Of a DNA stretch of 64,000 bases, positions 39,030 to 48,534 are shown piece by piece. How positions within the stretch are numbered: the stretch's first letter is position 1; every line of letters starts with the position of its first letter. The DNA comes from Gammaproteobacteria bacterium HGW-Gammaproteobacteria-13 (GTDB taxonomy: Bacteria > Pseudomonadota > Gammaproteobacteria > Pseudomonadales > Pseudomonadaceae), in contig PGZH01000005.1 in assembly GCA_002840155.1 (NCBI GenBank), positions 346,550-410,549 on the forward strand. Reading direction: 5' to 3'. The position numbers and the translations under genes are program-made. The notes under the pieces were generated by a model. It was not told the DNA's origin, searched no databases, and saw nothing but the letters and a program-made list of their open reading frames with translations.

Positions 39030-39568
39030 CGTTTGCGTCCTGCCGGCTGCTCGCTCTCAACCTTGGGCAGCTGGAAACCATCGCTAACCAATTGCAGGCG
39101 CAGCCCATCGGCACGGCGCTCGGCCAGACGCAAACGAAACGGGCTGATCTCACCGCTCGACAGCAGCAGTAATTGCGGCGTCAGTGCGCCTTTGCTGGGT
39201 TCCTCACCCTCCGGCAGCGGCAACTCCAGCGCAGCGCCTTCCAGCTCGACGCTCAATTCGGCCCAGCCCGGCAGCTTATGCGGTTTGGCCGACAGCGCCT
39301 GCCAGCTCTGTTTCGCCGAGTCGTAACGCAGCACTTGGTAGGCCTCGCGACTGAGCAGCAGGCCGTATTCCTGGTTATCCAGCACCGCTTCCTCAGCCAG
39401 CACGCCAATCAATCCAGCTAGCCGCTCAGCCTCATTGTGCAGCTCACGACCCGGGCCGGTGATGCCCACGCTGAGCACCGCAATACCGATCAGGCTGCCA
39501 AGAATCACCAGCACCACCAGCAGTTCGATCAGGGTAAAGCCCCCAGCCTGGCTCGGTTGCTGGCGCAT
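39026..39568 (-). CDS. gspH: Type II secretion minor pseudopilin H
   Basis: A 180-residue minor pseudopilin, equivalent to XcpU. The prepilin leader is MRQQPSQAGG, longer than in its neighbours, followed by FTLIELLVVLVILG. The remainder is a GspH-type beta-rich domain (LAEEAVLDNQEYGLLLSREAYQVLRYD). It starts five bases after gspG ends. Confidence 0.93.
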   Translation of the reverse strand: MRQQPSQAGGFTLIELLVVLVILGSLIGIAVLSVGITGPGRELHNEAERLAGLIGVLAEEAVLDNQEYGLLLSREAYQVLRYDSAKQSWQALSAKPHKLPGWAELSVELEGAALELPLPEGEEPSKGALTPQLLLLSSGEISPFRLRLAERRADGLRLQLVSDGFQLPKVESEQPAGRKR

Positions 39569-39573
39569 GAGAA

Positions 39574-39999
39574 TCAGAGGTCCCAGTTACCGATATCGGC
39601 ATCCTGATCGCTACCGCCTTCCTTGCCGTCGGCGCCCAGGGAATACAGGTCGAAAGCGCCCTTGGTGCCCGGTGCCAGGTATTGGTAGACGTTGCCCCAC
39701 GGATCGACCGGCAGGCGCTTGAGGTAACCGTCGCGGTTCCAGTTCTTCGGCTGCGGATTGCCGGAAGGTTTCTTCACCAGTGCTTCCAGGCCCTGCTGGG
39801 TGCTCGGGTAGGCATGGTTGTCCAGCTTGTACATATCCAGCGCGGCCGCAACGGCCTTGATATCACCCTTGGCAACGGTGACCTTGGCCTGATCGGGCCG
39901 GCTCATTACCTGTGGCACCACCAACGCGGCGAGGATGCCGAGGATCACCACCACCACCATGATTTCGATCAGCGTAAAACCGGATTGACGCTTGTTCAC
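39574..39999 (-). CDS. gspG: Type II secretion major pseudopilin G
   Basis: A 141-residue major pseudopilin, equivalent to XcpT, the building block of the periplasmic pseudopilus. The cleavage site is MNKRQSG-FTLIEIMVVVVILGILAAL, followed by the conserved VPQVMSRPDQAKVTVAKGDI and the C-terminal calcium-site region SLGADGKEGGSDQDADIGNW, which keeps its aspartates. Three bases separate it from gspF. Confidence 0.96.
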   Translation of the reverse strand: MNKRQSGFTLIEIMVVVVILGILAALVVPQVMSRPDQAKVTVAKGDIKAVAAALDMYKLDNHAYPSTQQGLEALVKKPSGNPQPKNWNRDGYLKRLPVDPWGNVYQYLAPGTKGAFDLYSLGADGKEGGSDQDADIGNWDL

Positions 40000-40002
40000 T
40001 GC

Positions 40003-41220
40003 TTACCCCACCAACTGATTGAGAGACAGAATCGGCAGCAGAATGGCCAGTACGATCACCAGCACCACCGCCCCCATAAAGACCAGCATAAAGGGCTCAA
40101 ACAGCCCCACCAGCAGCGCCACTTGGGCACCTAAATCGTTTTCCTGATTGCGCGCGGTGCGTGCCAGCATCTGATCCAGCTCACCGGAGCGTTCACCGCT
40201 GGCGATCATATGCAGCATCATCGGCGGAAACTGCCCACTGGCTTCCAGCGCGCGGGTCAGGCTGCCGCCCTCGCGCACCTTCTGCGCGGCAATCACCACA
40301 TCGGCGCGAATCACCCGGTTGGCAATCACCTGCGCGCCGATGCCCAGGGCTTCCACCAGCGGCACGCCGCTGCGGGTCAGAATCGCCAGGGTCGAGGCAA
40401 AGCGTGCGCAGTCGGTGGCACGAATCAAGCGCCCTACCAACGGGATGCGCAGCAAAAAGCCGTGCCAGCGCGCCTTGACCGCATCATCACGTAGCGCCCA
40501 GCGCAGGGCGAACACACCCAAGATGGCGAGAATCACCGCCAGCCAGCCCCAGCCTTTGACCCAGTCACTCAAAGCAATCAGACCACGGGTCAGCGCCGGC
40601 AGGGTCTGCCCGGAGTCGACAAACACCCGCACCACGTCCGGCACCACATAACCGAGCAAGAAGCCGACGATCAGTAGTGAGGCGCACATCAGGATCAGCG
40701 GATAAAGCAGCGCCAGCTGGATTTTCTGCCGCGACTGCTGACGTTGCTCGGTGTAGTCGGCCAACTGCTCCAGCACCGGGCCCAGGTGGCCGGCATGCTC
40801 ACCCGCCGCCACGGTGGCGCGGTACAGCTCAGGGAAAGCCGAAGGGAATTCTTTCAGGCTGCTGGCCAGGTCATGGCCTTCCAGCACCCGCGCACGCACC
40901 GCCAGCAACATGCTTTGAATGCGCGGCGAACTGGCCTGGGCTGCGGCTGCACGCAGGGCTTCCTCAATCGGCAGCGCCGCCTGCACCAGGGTCGCCAACT
41001 GCCGGGTGATCAGCGCCAGATCGCGGGCGGAAATACCGCGGGCAAAACTGAAATGCGAGCCTGCTCCTGCATTTTCACGGGTACGGGTGGCTTTGACATC
41101 CAGCGGCGCCAGTTGCCGCTCACGCAGAATCTGCCGCACCTGGCGCGCGCTGTCGGCCTCCAGCACGCCTTTCTGCTGGCGGCCTTTAGCGTCAAGGGCG
41201 AGGTATTCGAACGCGGCCAT
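40003..41220 (-). CDS. gspF: Type II secretion platform protein F
   Basis: A 405-residue inner-membrane platform protein, equivalent to XcpS. Two repeated GspF cytoplasmic domains (about 70-190 and 270-390) each precede membrane helices; three spans are visible near 170-195, 220-240 and 375-400. The start shares a base with the gspE stop (TAATG). It couples the GspE motor to pseudopilus assembly. Confidence 0.95.
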   Translation of the reverse strand: MAAFEYLALDAKGRQQKGVLEADSARQVRQILRERQLAPLDVKATRTRENAGAGSHFSFARGISARDLALITRQLATLVQAALPIEEALRAAAAQASSPRIQSMLLAVRARVLEGHDLASSLKEFPSAFPELYRATVAAGEHAGHLGPVLEQLADYTEQRQQSRQKIQLALLYPLILMCASLLIVGFLLGYVVPDVVRVFVDSGQTLPALTRGLIALSDWVKGWGWLAVILAILGVFALRWALRDDAVKARWHGFLLRIPLVGRLIRATDCARFASTLAILTRSGVPLVEALGIGAQVIANRVIRADVVIAAQKVREGGSLTRALEASGQFPPMMLHMIASGERSGELDQMLARTARNQENDLGAQVALLVGLFEPFMLVFMGAVVLVIVLAILLPILSLNQLVG

Positions 41221-42707
41221 TATTCTTCTCGCGTCACGCGCAGCACTTCCTCAACCGTGGTCGCGCCTTCCAGCACCTTGCGCCGGCCATCCTCACGGAT
41301 GCTCGGGCCGAGGGAGCGGGCGTGGCGGGTCATGTCCTGCTCGGAAGCGGCGTTGTGAATCAGGGTGCGCAGGTGGTCATCGAACACCACCAGCTCGTAG
41401 ATGCCGGTACGGCCGCGATAGCCCTGCTGATGGCACTCGGCACAACCACGGGCGTGATACAGGGTCGGTGGCTGTACGAACGGCACGCCAAGCAATTTGC
41501 ACTCGGCTTCGTCGGCCTGGTAAGCCTCCTTGCAATGTGGGCAGAGCACCCGCACCAAGCGCTGGGCCAGCACGCCAAGCAAGGACGACGACAGCAGGAA
41601 CGGCTCGATGCCCATGTCTACCAGACGGGTAATCGCGCCGATGGCACTGTTGGTGTGCAAGGTCGAGAGCACCAGGTGGCCGGTCAATGAGGCCTGCACG
41701 GCGATTTCCGCGGTTTCCTTGTCGCGAATCTCGCCGACCATCACCACGTCCGGGTCCTGGCGCAGGATGGCGCGCAGGCCGCGGGCAAAGGTCATATCGA
41801 CTTTGGAATTGACCTGGGTTTGGCCGATGCCCTCGAGGTGATATTCGATCGGGTCTTCGACGGTAAGAATATTGCGTGTGCGGTCATTCAAGCTAACCAA
41901 GCTGGCGTACAGCGTGGTGGTCTTACCCGAGCCGGTAGGCCCGGTGACCAGCAGAATGCCGTGGGGCTTGCGTACCGTGGCTTCCATCAGGTCGCGGTCA
42001 CGCGCGCTCATGCCCAGATGCTGCAGGTTGAGGCGGCCGGCCTGCTTGTCGAGCAGGCGCAGCACCACGCGCTCGCCATTGGCCGATGGCAAGGTCGACA
42101 CCCGCACGTCCACCTCGCGGCCACCGACTTTCAGGGAAATCCGTCCGTCTTGAGGAATGCGTTTCTCGGCGATATCCAACCGCGCCATGACCTTGATCCG
42201 CGAGACCAGCAGGGCCGCCAGCTCGCGCTTGGGCTCCAGCACCTCACGCAGAATACCGTCCACCCGGAAGCGCACGACCAGACGTTTTTCGAAGGTTTCC
42301 AGGTGAATATCCGAGGCGTTTTCCTTGATCGCCTCACCGAGGATGGCGTTGATCAAGCGAATGATCGGCGCGTCGTCTTCCTGCTCCAGCAGGTCTTCGG
42401 TTTCCGGCACCTGCTCGGCCAGTGCCGCCAGATCCAGGCTACCGCCGATATCCTCGGCCAACTGCATGGACGCCGAATCATGCTGGTAGGCCTTGGCCAG
42501 GGCCTGCTCAAAGGCCTCCACCGACAGTGCCTGCAACGGCAGCTGCGCGCCGACAAAGCGCTGCGCCTCACTCAGCGCCACCAGTTCAACGCCAACACGG
42601 TAAGCCAGGCAAGGGAGGCCGCCCTCCACAACGAGGACCACACCGTGACGCCTGGCAAAGCTGAAAGGTAAACGCCGTGATGGCACTTCTGTAAGCAACG
42701 CATTCAT
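41220..42707 (-). CDS. gspE: Type II secretion ATPase E
   Basis: A 495-residue hexameric motor ATPase, equivalent to XcpR, bound to the inner membrane through GspL. Walker A is [12 protein letters not shown] at about 255-266, then an Asp box and Walker B region ([18 protein letters not shown]), a His box ([11 protein letters not shown]) and the zinc tetracysteine CPHC...CAEC at about 400-430. First gene of the operon; divergent from gspC across 238 bases. ATG 42707 ([15 protein letters not shown]). Confidence 0.96.
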   Translation of the reverse strand: MNALLTEVPSRRLPFSFARRHGVVLVVEGGLPCLAYRVGVELVALSEAQRFVGAQLPLQALSVEAFEQALAKAYQHDSASMQLAEDIGGSLDLAALAEQVPETEDLLEQEDDAPIIRLINAILGEAIKENASDIHLETFEKRLVVRFRVDGILREVLEPKRELAALLVSRIKVMARLDIAEKRIPQDGRISLKVGGREVDVRVSTLPSANGERVVLRLLDKQAGRLNLQHLGMSARDRDLMEATVRKPHGILLVTGPTGSGKTTTLYASLVSLNDRTRNILTVEDPIEYHLEGIGQTQVNSKVDMTFARGLRAILRQDPDVVMVGEIRDKETAEIAVQASLTGHLVLSTLHTNSAIGAITRLVDMGIEPFLLSSSLLGVLAQRLVRVLCPHCKEAYQADEAECKLLGVPFVQPPTLYHARGCAECHQQGYRGRTGIYELVVFDDHLRTLIHNAASEQDMTRHARSLGPSIREDGRRKVLEGATTVEEVLRVTREE

Positions 42708-42879
42708 CCGTAATATGCCTTAAGCACAGAAAGCTGATGATGAACCCAAGAATATCAAGCAAGGGCTCAAAAACTGGGGTTTTGCAACATAGTTGTTGTA
42801 AGTTAGCCGCAATAGAGCGAAAAACAGCGCGCTATCTTTAGCACATTGAACTGGTCTATACACTACCCCAACCAGGGGC

Positions 42880-42895
42880 TGCCAAATGCTTGGCA
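42880..42895. promoter_or_regulatory. Perfect 16-bp palindrome between gspE and gspC
   Basis: TGCCAA-ATGC-TTGGCA, a perfect 6-bp inverted repeat with a four-base spacer, 50-65 bases upstream of the gspC start in the divergent control region. It could be an operator. It does not match a LuxR/LasR box. Confidence 0.4.
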
Positions 42896-42945
42896 AATGT
42901 CTATGATCAGCGCGCGAACCACACCACATAATAATAAGTTACGGA

Positions 42946-43602
42946 GTGACGCCCCCCTTGCAGCTTATGGTTCCCCAACGCTGGCTACAGCGCCAGGCCA
43001 CCTCCCTTGCTGGCATCGCGCTGATTCTTGTTATGAGCATCAGCCTGGCCTGGCAGAGCGCCGATTGGCTGCGCTTACTGCGCGCGCCGGTGGCAGCCAG
43101 CAGCAACAGCGCAAGCGAAGCGCCAGCGGCGGCAGTCAACCCCGAGATAGGCCAGCTGTTCGGCAGTAGCAGCGCGGCCAACGATGGCCCCGCCCCTAGC
43201 ACCAACCTGCGCCTGACCCTGCTCGGCAGCTTTGTGCATGCCGATCCGCAACGCTCCACTGCCATCATCCTCAGCGAAGGCAGTACGGCCCAGCGCTACA
43301 GCGTCAACAGCGAAATCAGCAGCGGTGTGCGCCTACATTCAGTGGCCGCCGACCGCGTCGAGCTGCTGCGCAACGGCCGCCGCGAAAGCCTCAGTTTCCC
43401 ACTCAACAGTTCGACCGCTGGCAGCCTGCAGAGCAACAGCCAGGAGGTTATGGCCGACCCGCTTGAGCAGCTCAGCGAGATGGAATCCGATGATCTGAGC
43501 CAACTGCGTGAGCGTATGGACGCCCTGCGCCAGCAGATGCAGGACTCCGGCCGCCTGCCGGGCACTGCTGAACCCACCGAACAGCCCATGGAAGAAAACT
43601 GA
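42946..43602 (+). CDS. gspC: Type II secretion protein C
   Basis: A 218-residue inner-membrane protein, equivalent to XcpP, which links the platform to the secretin. One membrane span near residues 20-36 (SLAGIALILVMSISLAW), a Pro/Ala/Ser linker, then the homology region (LRLTLLGSFVHADPQRSTAIIL) that contacts GspD. The C-terminal part is Gln/Glu-rich and helical instead of a PDZ domain, as in XcpP. The start is uncertain: GTG 42946, TTG 42958 and ATG 42967 are all possible, and none has an ideal ribosome-binding site. Confidence 0.9.
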   Translation: MTPPLQLMVPQRWLQRQATSLAGIALILVMSISLAWQSADWLRLLRAPVAASSNSASEAPAAAVNPEIGQLFGSSSAANDGPAPSTNLRLTLLGSFVHADPQRSTAIILSEGSTAQRYSVNSEISSGVRLHSVAADRVELLRNGRRESLSFPLNSSTAGSLQSNSQEVMADPLEQLSEMESDDLSQLRERMDALRQQMQDSGRLPGTAEPTEQPMEEN

Positions 43603-43606
43603 CACG

Positions 43607-45556
43607 ATGACTCCGACTCTCTCGCGCCTTACCTTCGCCCTGCTGGCCGCTGGCCTGGCCTGCAGTTCGCTGCCACTGAGTGCTGCCGTTACGGCCGTAG
43701 CGCCAAGCACCAGCCAGCAGGAAGAAAGCTGGACCATCAACCTCAAGGGCGCGGATATACGTGAGTTTATCGACCAGGTCGCGCAGATCAGCGGGCAGAC
43801 CTTTGTCGTCGATCCACGGGTCAAGGGCCAGGTCAGCGTGGTGTCCAACAGCCCACTGACGCTGACCGAGGTCTACCAGCTATTTCTCTCGGTGATGGCC
43901 ACCCACGGCTTCAGTGTGATTACCCAGGGCGACCAGGCGCGTATCGTGCCCAACGCCGAGGCCAAGGCCGATGCGGATGCCGGGCGCAACGCGCCGGATC
44001 GTTTGGAAACCCGCTTGATTCAGGTGCAACATGGTTCGGCCACCGAACTGATCCCGCTGATCCGCCCACTGGTGCCGCAATACGGCCACCTGGCGGCGAT
44101 CAGCAGCGCCAACGCGATCATCATTAGCGACCGCACGGCCAATATCGAACGTATCGAAGACCTGCTGCGTCAGCTCGACCAGAAAGGCCAGAACGACTAC
44201 AGCGTGCTCAACCTGCAGCATGCCTGGGTCATGGATACCGCCGAAGTACTGCGCAATGCCGTGGATCGCGGCCAGGCCAAGGGCGCTTCCGGCACCCAGG
44301 TGATTGCCGACGGCCGCACCAACCGCCTGATTCTGCTCGGCCCACCGGCGGCGCGAGCCAAACTGGTGGCGCTGGCGCAATCGCTGGACACCCCCACCAG
44401 CCGCTCGGCCAATACCCGGGTGATCCGCTTGCGTCATGGCGATGCCAAGGGCCTGGCAGAAACCCTCGGCGAAATTTCCGAAAAACTCAAACCGGAAGCC
44501 GGCGGCGAAACCACCGGCAAGCCGCAGACCATCCTGATCCGCGCCGACGAGAGCCTCAACGCCTTGGTGCTGCTGGCCGAGCCCGATGTGGTGGCAACCC
44601 TGGAAGATATCGTGCGCCAGCTCGACGTACCGCGCGCCCAGGTGATGGTCGAAGCGGCAATTGTCGAAGTCTCCGGCGACATTACCGATGCCCTCGGCGT
44701 GCAGTGGGCCGTGGATGGCCGCGGCAGCACCGGCGGCCTGGGCGGTACCAATTTCAGCGGCACCGGACTGTCGATAGGACGGGTGCTGCAAGCCATTCAG
44801 GACAACAAGGGCGACGCCGACAACAACACCCTGGCCAACTTGCCGGACGGTGCGATTATCGGCCTGGGCACCGACAGTTTCGGCGTGCTGATTACCGCGT
44901 TGTCGGCCAACAGTAAAAGCAACCTGCTGTCGACACCGAGCCTGCTGACCCTCGATCACCAGAAGGCAGAAATCCTGGTCGGGCAGAACGTGCCGTTCCA
45001 GACCGGCTCCTTTACCACCAGCGGTTCGGGCGCCGACAACCCCTTCACCACCATTGAACGCCAGGACATCGGCGTGACCCTTAAAGTCACCCCGCATATC
45101 AATGATGGCGCCAGCCTGCGTCTGGAGATCGAGCAGGAAATCTCCTCCATCGCGCCCACCAGCCAGGGCGTAAATGCCGTCGACCTGATCACCAACAAGC
45201 GCTCGATCAAAAGCACCATCCTCGCCGAAAACGGCCAGGTCATTGTGCTCGGCGGGCTGATTCAGGATGACGTGACCCAGGCCGACTCCAAAGTGCCGCT
45301 GCTCGGTGATATTCCGCTGCTCGGCCGGCTGTTCCGCTCGACCAAGGAAACCCGCATCAAGCGCAACCTGATGGTCTTCCTGCGCCCGACCGTGATCCGT
45401 GACGCGGCCGGCATGGCGGCTTTATCCGGGAAGAAATACAGCGACATCCGCGTGCTGGGCGACATCCGCGAGAACTACCGCCCTGGCATCCTGCCGCGTG
45501 ACCCGGTGCAACTGTTCGACCAGGCCGCGCCTGAGGCTATCGACCTGCGCGAGTAA
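43607..45556 (+). CDS. gspD: Type II secretion secretin D
   Basis: A 649-residue outer-membrane secretin, equivalent to XcpQ. ATG 43607 gives a clear signal peptide (MTPTLSRLTFALLAAGLACSSLPLSAA); the frame is open further upstream inside gspC. An N0 domain (WTINLKGADIREFIDQVAQIS) is followed by N1-N3 domains and the secretin core with VPFQTGSFTT and GGLIQDDV. The C-terminus ends soon after the core, with no long pilotin-binding tail. Four bases after gspC; ends before a bidirectional terminator. Confidence 0.96.
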   Translation: MTPTLSRLTFALLAAGLACSSLPLSAAVTAVAPSTSQQEESWTINLKGADIREFIDQVAQISGQTFVVDPRVKGQVSVVSNSPLTLTEVYQLFLSVMATHGFSVITQGDQARIVPNAEAKADADAGRNAPDRLETRLIQVQHGSATELIPLIRPLVPQYGHLAAISSANAIIISDRTANIERIEDLLRQLDQKGQNDYSVLNLQHAWVMDTAEVLRNAVDRGQAKGASGTQVIADGRTNRLILLGPPAARAKLVALAQSLDTPTSRSANTRVIRLRHGDAKGLAETLGEISEKLKPEAGGETTGKPQTILIRADESLNALVLLAEPDVVATLEDIVRQLDVPRAQVMVEAAIVEVSGDITDALGVQWAVDGRGSTGGLGGTNFSGTGLSIGRVLQAIQDNKGDADNNTLANLPDGAIIGLGTDSFGVLITALSANSKSNLLSTPSLLTLDHQKAEILVGQNVPFQTGSFTTSGSGADNPFTTIERQDIGVTLKVTPHINDGASLRLEIEQEISSIAPTSQGVNAVDLITNKRSIKSTILAENGQVIVLGGLIQDDVTQADSKVPLLGDIPLLGRLFRSTKETRIKRNLMVFLRPTVIRDAAGMAALSGKKYSDIRVLGDIRENYRPGILPRDPVQLFDQAAPEAIDLRE

Positions 45557-45602
45557 CCTCGCGCTACACCTCGACGCCATGGACAGGACGGCATAGAAAT
45601 AG

Positions 45603-45633
45603 AAAAGGCCTCGGTATCTACCGAGGCTTTTTT
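45603..45633. terminator. Bidirectional terminator between gspD and the peroxidase gene
   Basis: gcctcggta pairs with taccgaggc around a two-base loop, flanked by AAAA on the left and six T on the right. It serves the convergent gspD and haem peroxidase genes. Confidence 0.92.
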
Positions 45634-45651
45634 GTTTAGCGCGACTAGCGC

Positions 45652-48396
45652 TTATTTGTCTTCGTTACGCTGATGCTTGAAGAACACCCCGTTGTCACCG
45701 AAGGCCGAGGCGATAAAGGCCGAAGTCAGTTCCATCTCGCCGATCTTCACCGCGCTGCTACGGCGTTGAGCGGCGTAGTTGCGACTGATCGACGGAATGA
45801 TCGAGGTCTTGATCTCCATCGAGGTGGCGTACAGGTCATAGACCTTGGTGCCGGCACTCAGGGTCAGCAGGTCCGTGCGGAAATCATGGGCCGTGCTGGC
45901 AAAGCGGTTACGCAGCTCAGTGCGTGGGACAAAATAGATCTGCGTTGGCGCCTTGGGTTTGGCCACGGTGGCGCCTGCCTGGGTGACTTCTGCCATATCG
46001 TTGAGCAGCAGCAGCGTCGGTTTCAGGCTTACCGCCGAAAACAGAATAGTCGTGCCCAGGGTGTCATTGGCTTCCGGCACCACATACTGCGACAGCTCGT
46101 TGGCGAAGAAGTTATGGTTAGCGCCCTGCCCGCTCAGGGTGTACAGCGCCGAGACGTTCTCCGACGGTTTGCCATCGACAAAGGCCTTCCAGGCCAGGCC
46201 TGGGGCGAAACCACGATCCGCCGGATCACCGGTTACCGAAAGACGCAGCAGACCGCTGTCGGAGCCCTGGAACAGGCCGCTGAATGGATTATTCGGCACC
46301 GCGACAAACTTGACCTTGGCCATCACACCATGGGGGTGAATCGGCTTCTCATAACCGGCCGGGGCCACATCGCTGCGCACCTTCACCTTGTTCCACAGAA
46401 TCGAGCCGATCAGCCCACCGACATTGACGCGCTGCAACGCCGGCAGCTGGTCTGCCGCGTATTGGGTACGCAGTGCGCCGTTGACCCAGAGGTTTTCCTG
46501 CTTGTTGGCCCCAGGCCAGCTTTCGTAATCCGCCGGAATATTCAGGCCCCAGGGTTTGAAGGCGTTTTCCACACCGGCCAGGCTGGTTTGCAGCTGCGGG
46601 TTATGCCGACGCAGCACATCGACCATGGTGGTGTGCTCGACCCAGTCGATCCCTTCCTGGGTGTACACCTCGGGGCGGTAGTCCTTGGTATAGAAGCGGT
46701 CCGCCATCAAGCGGCGTGAGGCATTCATGATAAAGATCTGGAACGCCGTTTCACCAAAGGCAAAGCCCTCCGGGCGTACGGTTTCCGCCAACTGACCGAC
46801 CAGGGTGTCGATCTTCTCGATGTCGTTGTTGTACAGGCGCTTGAGTTCCGCCAGGGTCGCGGCGTCCTTGGTCAGGTCCTCAAACTTGGTGATCGGGTTG
46901 AGGCCGATCTGCCGACGGAACTCGTTGTAGCGCGGCACACCCCGCTCGCGGTCACGCAGCACGTCGATGGCAGCCAGGTCGATATCGCCCACCAGTGGCA
47001 TCGACAGGTTACGCAGGAAGTTCGGGTAGTTGTTCAGCGTCAGCGAACCGGGATTGGTGATGCCGAAGGAGTACCACAGGCGTTCCGGCCGCTCGACGTT
47101 GAGCAGGTTCTCGGCGTCGCGGTCACGGGTGTTCTGCAGCGCGATGGTGCGCGCAACCTGGTTCGAGCCGATGTCATACACCTGCACGTTGTCGCGCATC
47201 AGCGGGTGCATGCGGTACACCGCGACAAACTCTTCGGTGAGGGTAAACGGCACACCATAGTTGTTCGGCGCAGTGGAGCCGACGATGCCGGTCAGGGCGT
47301 GGTCGATGGCACTGTTGCCAACGCCCGGCGCCACATTCGGATCGAAGCCGAGGATGCGCTTGACGAAGGAGTCGGAGCGCGCCAGGTCCGCCTGCAGCAT
47401 GCGCACTTCCGCCTGGAAGTCGTCACGCGGGCCGCCCTGGCCGAGCAAACCCCACCAGTTGGAGTACATGGCGCGCTCGGTGATCGGGTTGGCGATTACC
47501 GCCGGGGTCCACTCCACGGTATGGATCTTGGCCATCAGCGCCGAGTTGATCAGCCGTGCGCGGTCGTACAACCACTGGTCGCTCTGCGCCGGGTACTTCT
47601 GCTTAAGCTTGCTGGCAATGGCGTTGTGTTCGAGGGTGAACAGCTGATGCAGCATGCTCAGACCCACCCACCAGTTTTCGTTGAAACCGGTCACCGGCTT
47701 GCCACTGAGCAACTCGGTGGGCAAGGTGCCGTTGGCATTGACCTTGAGCTTGCCGTCAACAAACGAGCGCACCTTGTCGTTGGTTTCCTTGCTGCTGCCA
47801 TACAGCTGCGAACCGTCCCACCAGTGAGTGTTGTGGTTGCGGTAGGTTTGCGGCTTGCCGGCGTCAGCGCTGCTGCGCGTCGGGTCGGGCTGGGTGCGCT
47901 TGACCGACATGCTGCCACTGCCCAACACATCGCCCGGCGGCAGCGGAAACTGGATCGGATCGGCGTCGGCATTCGGGCCGTGGTCGAACCAGTCGTGCAC
48001 CATAAATTGAATCCAGGCGGCGGCGATAAAGTTCAGGCTCGGTGCCGGCTTGAACTCTTCACGCGCCATCAGGCTGTTACTCACTTCGCGCGGGTTGGGG
48101 CTGAGCAAGGTAGTGGTTTCACCCTGGGTCACCGCCGGGTTGACGTTACGGCCGAAGCGCCGATACACCGAACCCTCGGCCGGGTTGCTGAGAATGTTGC
48201 AGGTGCCATCTTCGGTACGGGCCGCCAGGCTGCGCGCATCGCAGGTAATGTTGGCGTTGTAGCCCGCGTAATTTTCGACATCGAAGAGGTTGTTCTCGAA
48301 CAACGCCTGGCGTTCGACCGCCAGCACCAGTAGCCCGGAGACTACGCCCAACGTTCCCAGCTTGGTCAAAGCTGGCCAAGTGACCCATACCGACAT
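45652..48396 (-). CDS. Cyclooxygenase/alpha-dioxygenase-like haem peroxidase
   Basis: A 914-residue protein of the animal-type haem peroxidase superfamily. The start ATG 48396 (MSVWVTWPALTKLG) follows GGGAG; an upstream extension is open but lacks a site. A hydrophobic N-terminal segment (about 14-27) may anchor it in the membrane. The distal site is Q130-x3-H134 (IQFMVHDWFDHG), and the catalytic region is EFVAVYRMHPLMRD, with Y394 and proximal H397 spaced as the Tyr and His in cyclooxygenases (YHWHPL). That Tyr indicates fatty-acid oxygenation, not simple peroxidation. It is longer than plant alpha-dioxygenases. The MalT-like regulator lies 138 bases upstream. Confidence 0.85.
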   Translation of the reverse strand: MSVWVTWPALTKLGTLGVVSGLLVLAVERQALFENNLFDVENYAGYNANITCDARSLAARTEDGTCNILSNPAEGSVYRRFGRNVNPAVTQGETTTLLSPNPREVSNSLMAREEFKPAPSLNFIAAAWIQFMVHDWFDHGPNADADPIQFPLPPGDVLGSGSMSVKRTQPDPTRSSADAGKPQTYRNHNTHWWDGSQLYGSSKETNDKVRSFVDGKLKVNANGTLPTELLSGKPVTGFNENWWVGLSMLHQLFTLEHNAIASKLKQKYPAQSDQWLYDRARLINSALMAKIHTVEWTPAVIANPITERAMYSNWWGLLGQGGPRDDFQAEVRMLQADLARSDSFVKRILGFDPNVAPGVGNSAIDHALTGIVGSTAPNNYGVPFTLTEEFVAVYRMHPLMRDNVQVYDIGSNQVARTIALQNTRDRDAENLLNVERPERLWYSFGITNPGSLTLNNYPNFLRNLSMPLVGDIDLAAIDVLRDRERGVPRYNEFRRQIGLNPITKFEDLTKDAATLAELKRLYNNDIEKIDTLVGQLAETVRPEGFAFGETAFQIFIMNASRRLMADRFYTKDYRPEVYTQEGIDWVEHTTMVDVLRRHNPQLQTSLAGVENAFKPWGLNIPADYESWPGANKQENLWVNGALRTQYAADQLPALQRVNVGGLIGSILWNKVKVRSDVAPAGYEKPIHPHGVMAKVKFVAVPNNPFSGLFQGSDSGLLRLSVTGDPADRGFAPGLAWKAFVDGKPSENVSALYTLSGQGANHNFFANELSQYVVPEANDTLGTTILFSAVSLKPTLLLLNDMAEVTQAGATVAKPKAPTQIYFVPRTELRNRFASTAHDFRTDLLTLSAGTKVYDLYATSMEIKTSIIPSISRNYAAQRRSSAVKIGEMELTSAFIASAFGDNGVFFKHQRNEDK

Positions 48397-48534
48397 GGCT
48401 AATGCTCCCGTTTTTATTGTTGTACGGACAAGGCGGCTACTGACATAGCAGCGCAGGATCAAGCCTATCGACGGGTACGGCGCAACGCCCCCTTCCAGCG
48501 GAGGGGCTATGGCCAATCACTTATGCAGAGCGGT

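Noticed and set aside
42880..42895. A LasR/RhlR-type lux box in the gspE-gspC gap
   Set aside because: The palindrome is TGCCAA-N4-TTGGCA, which lacks the CT-N12-AG spacing of lux boxes.
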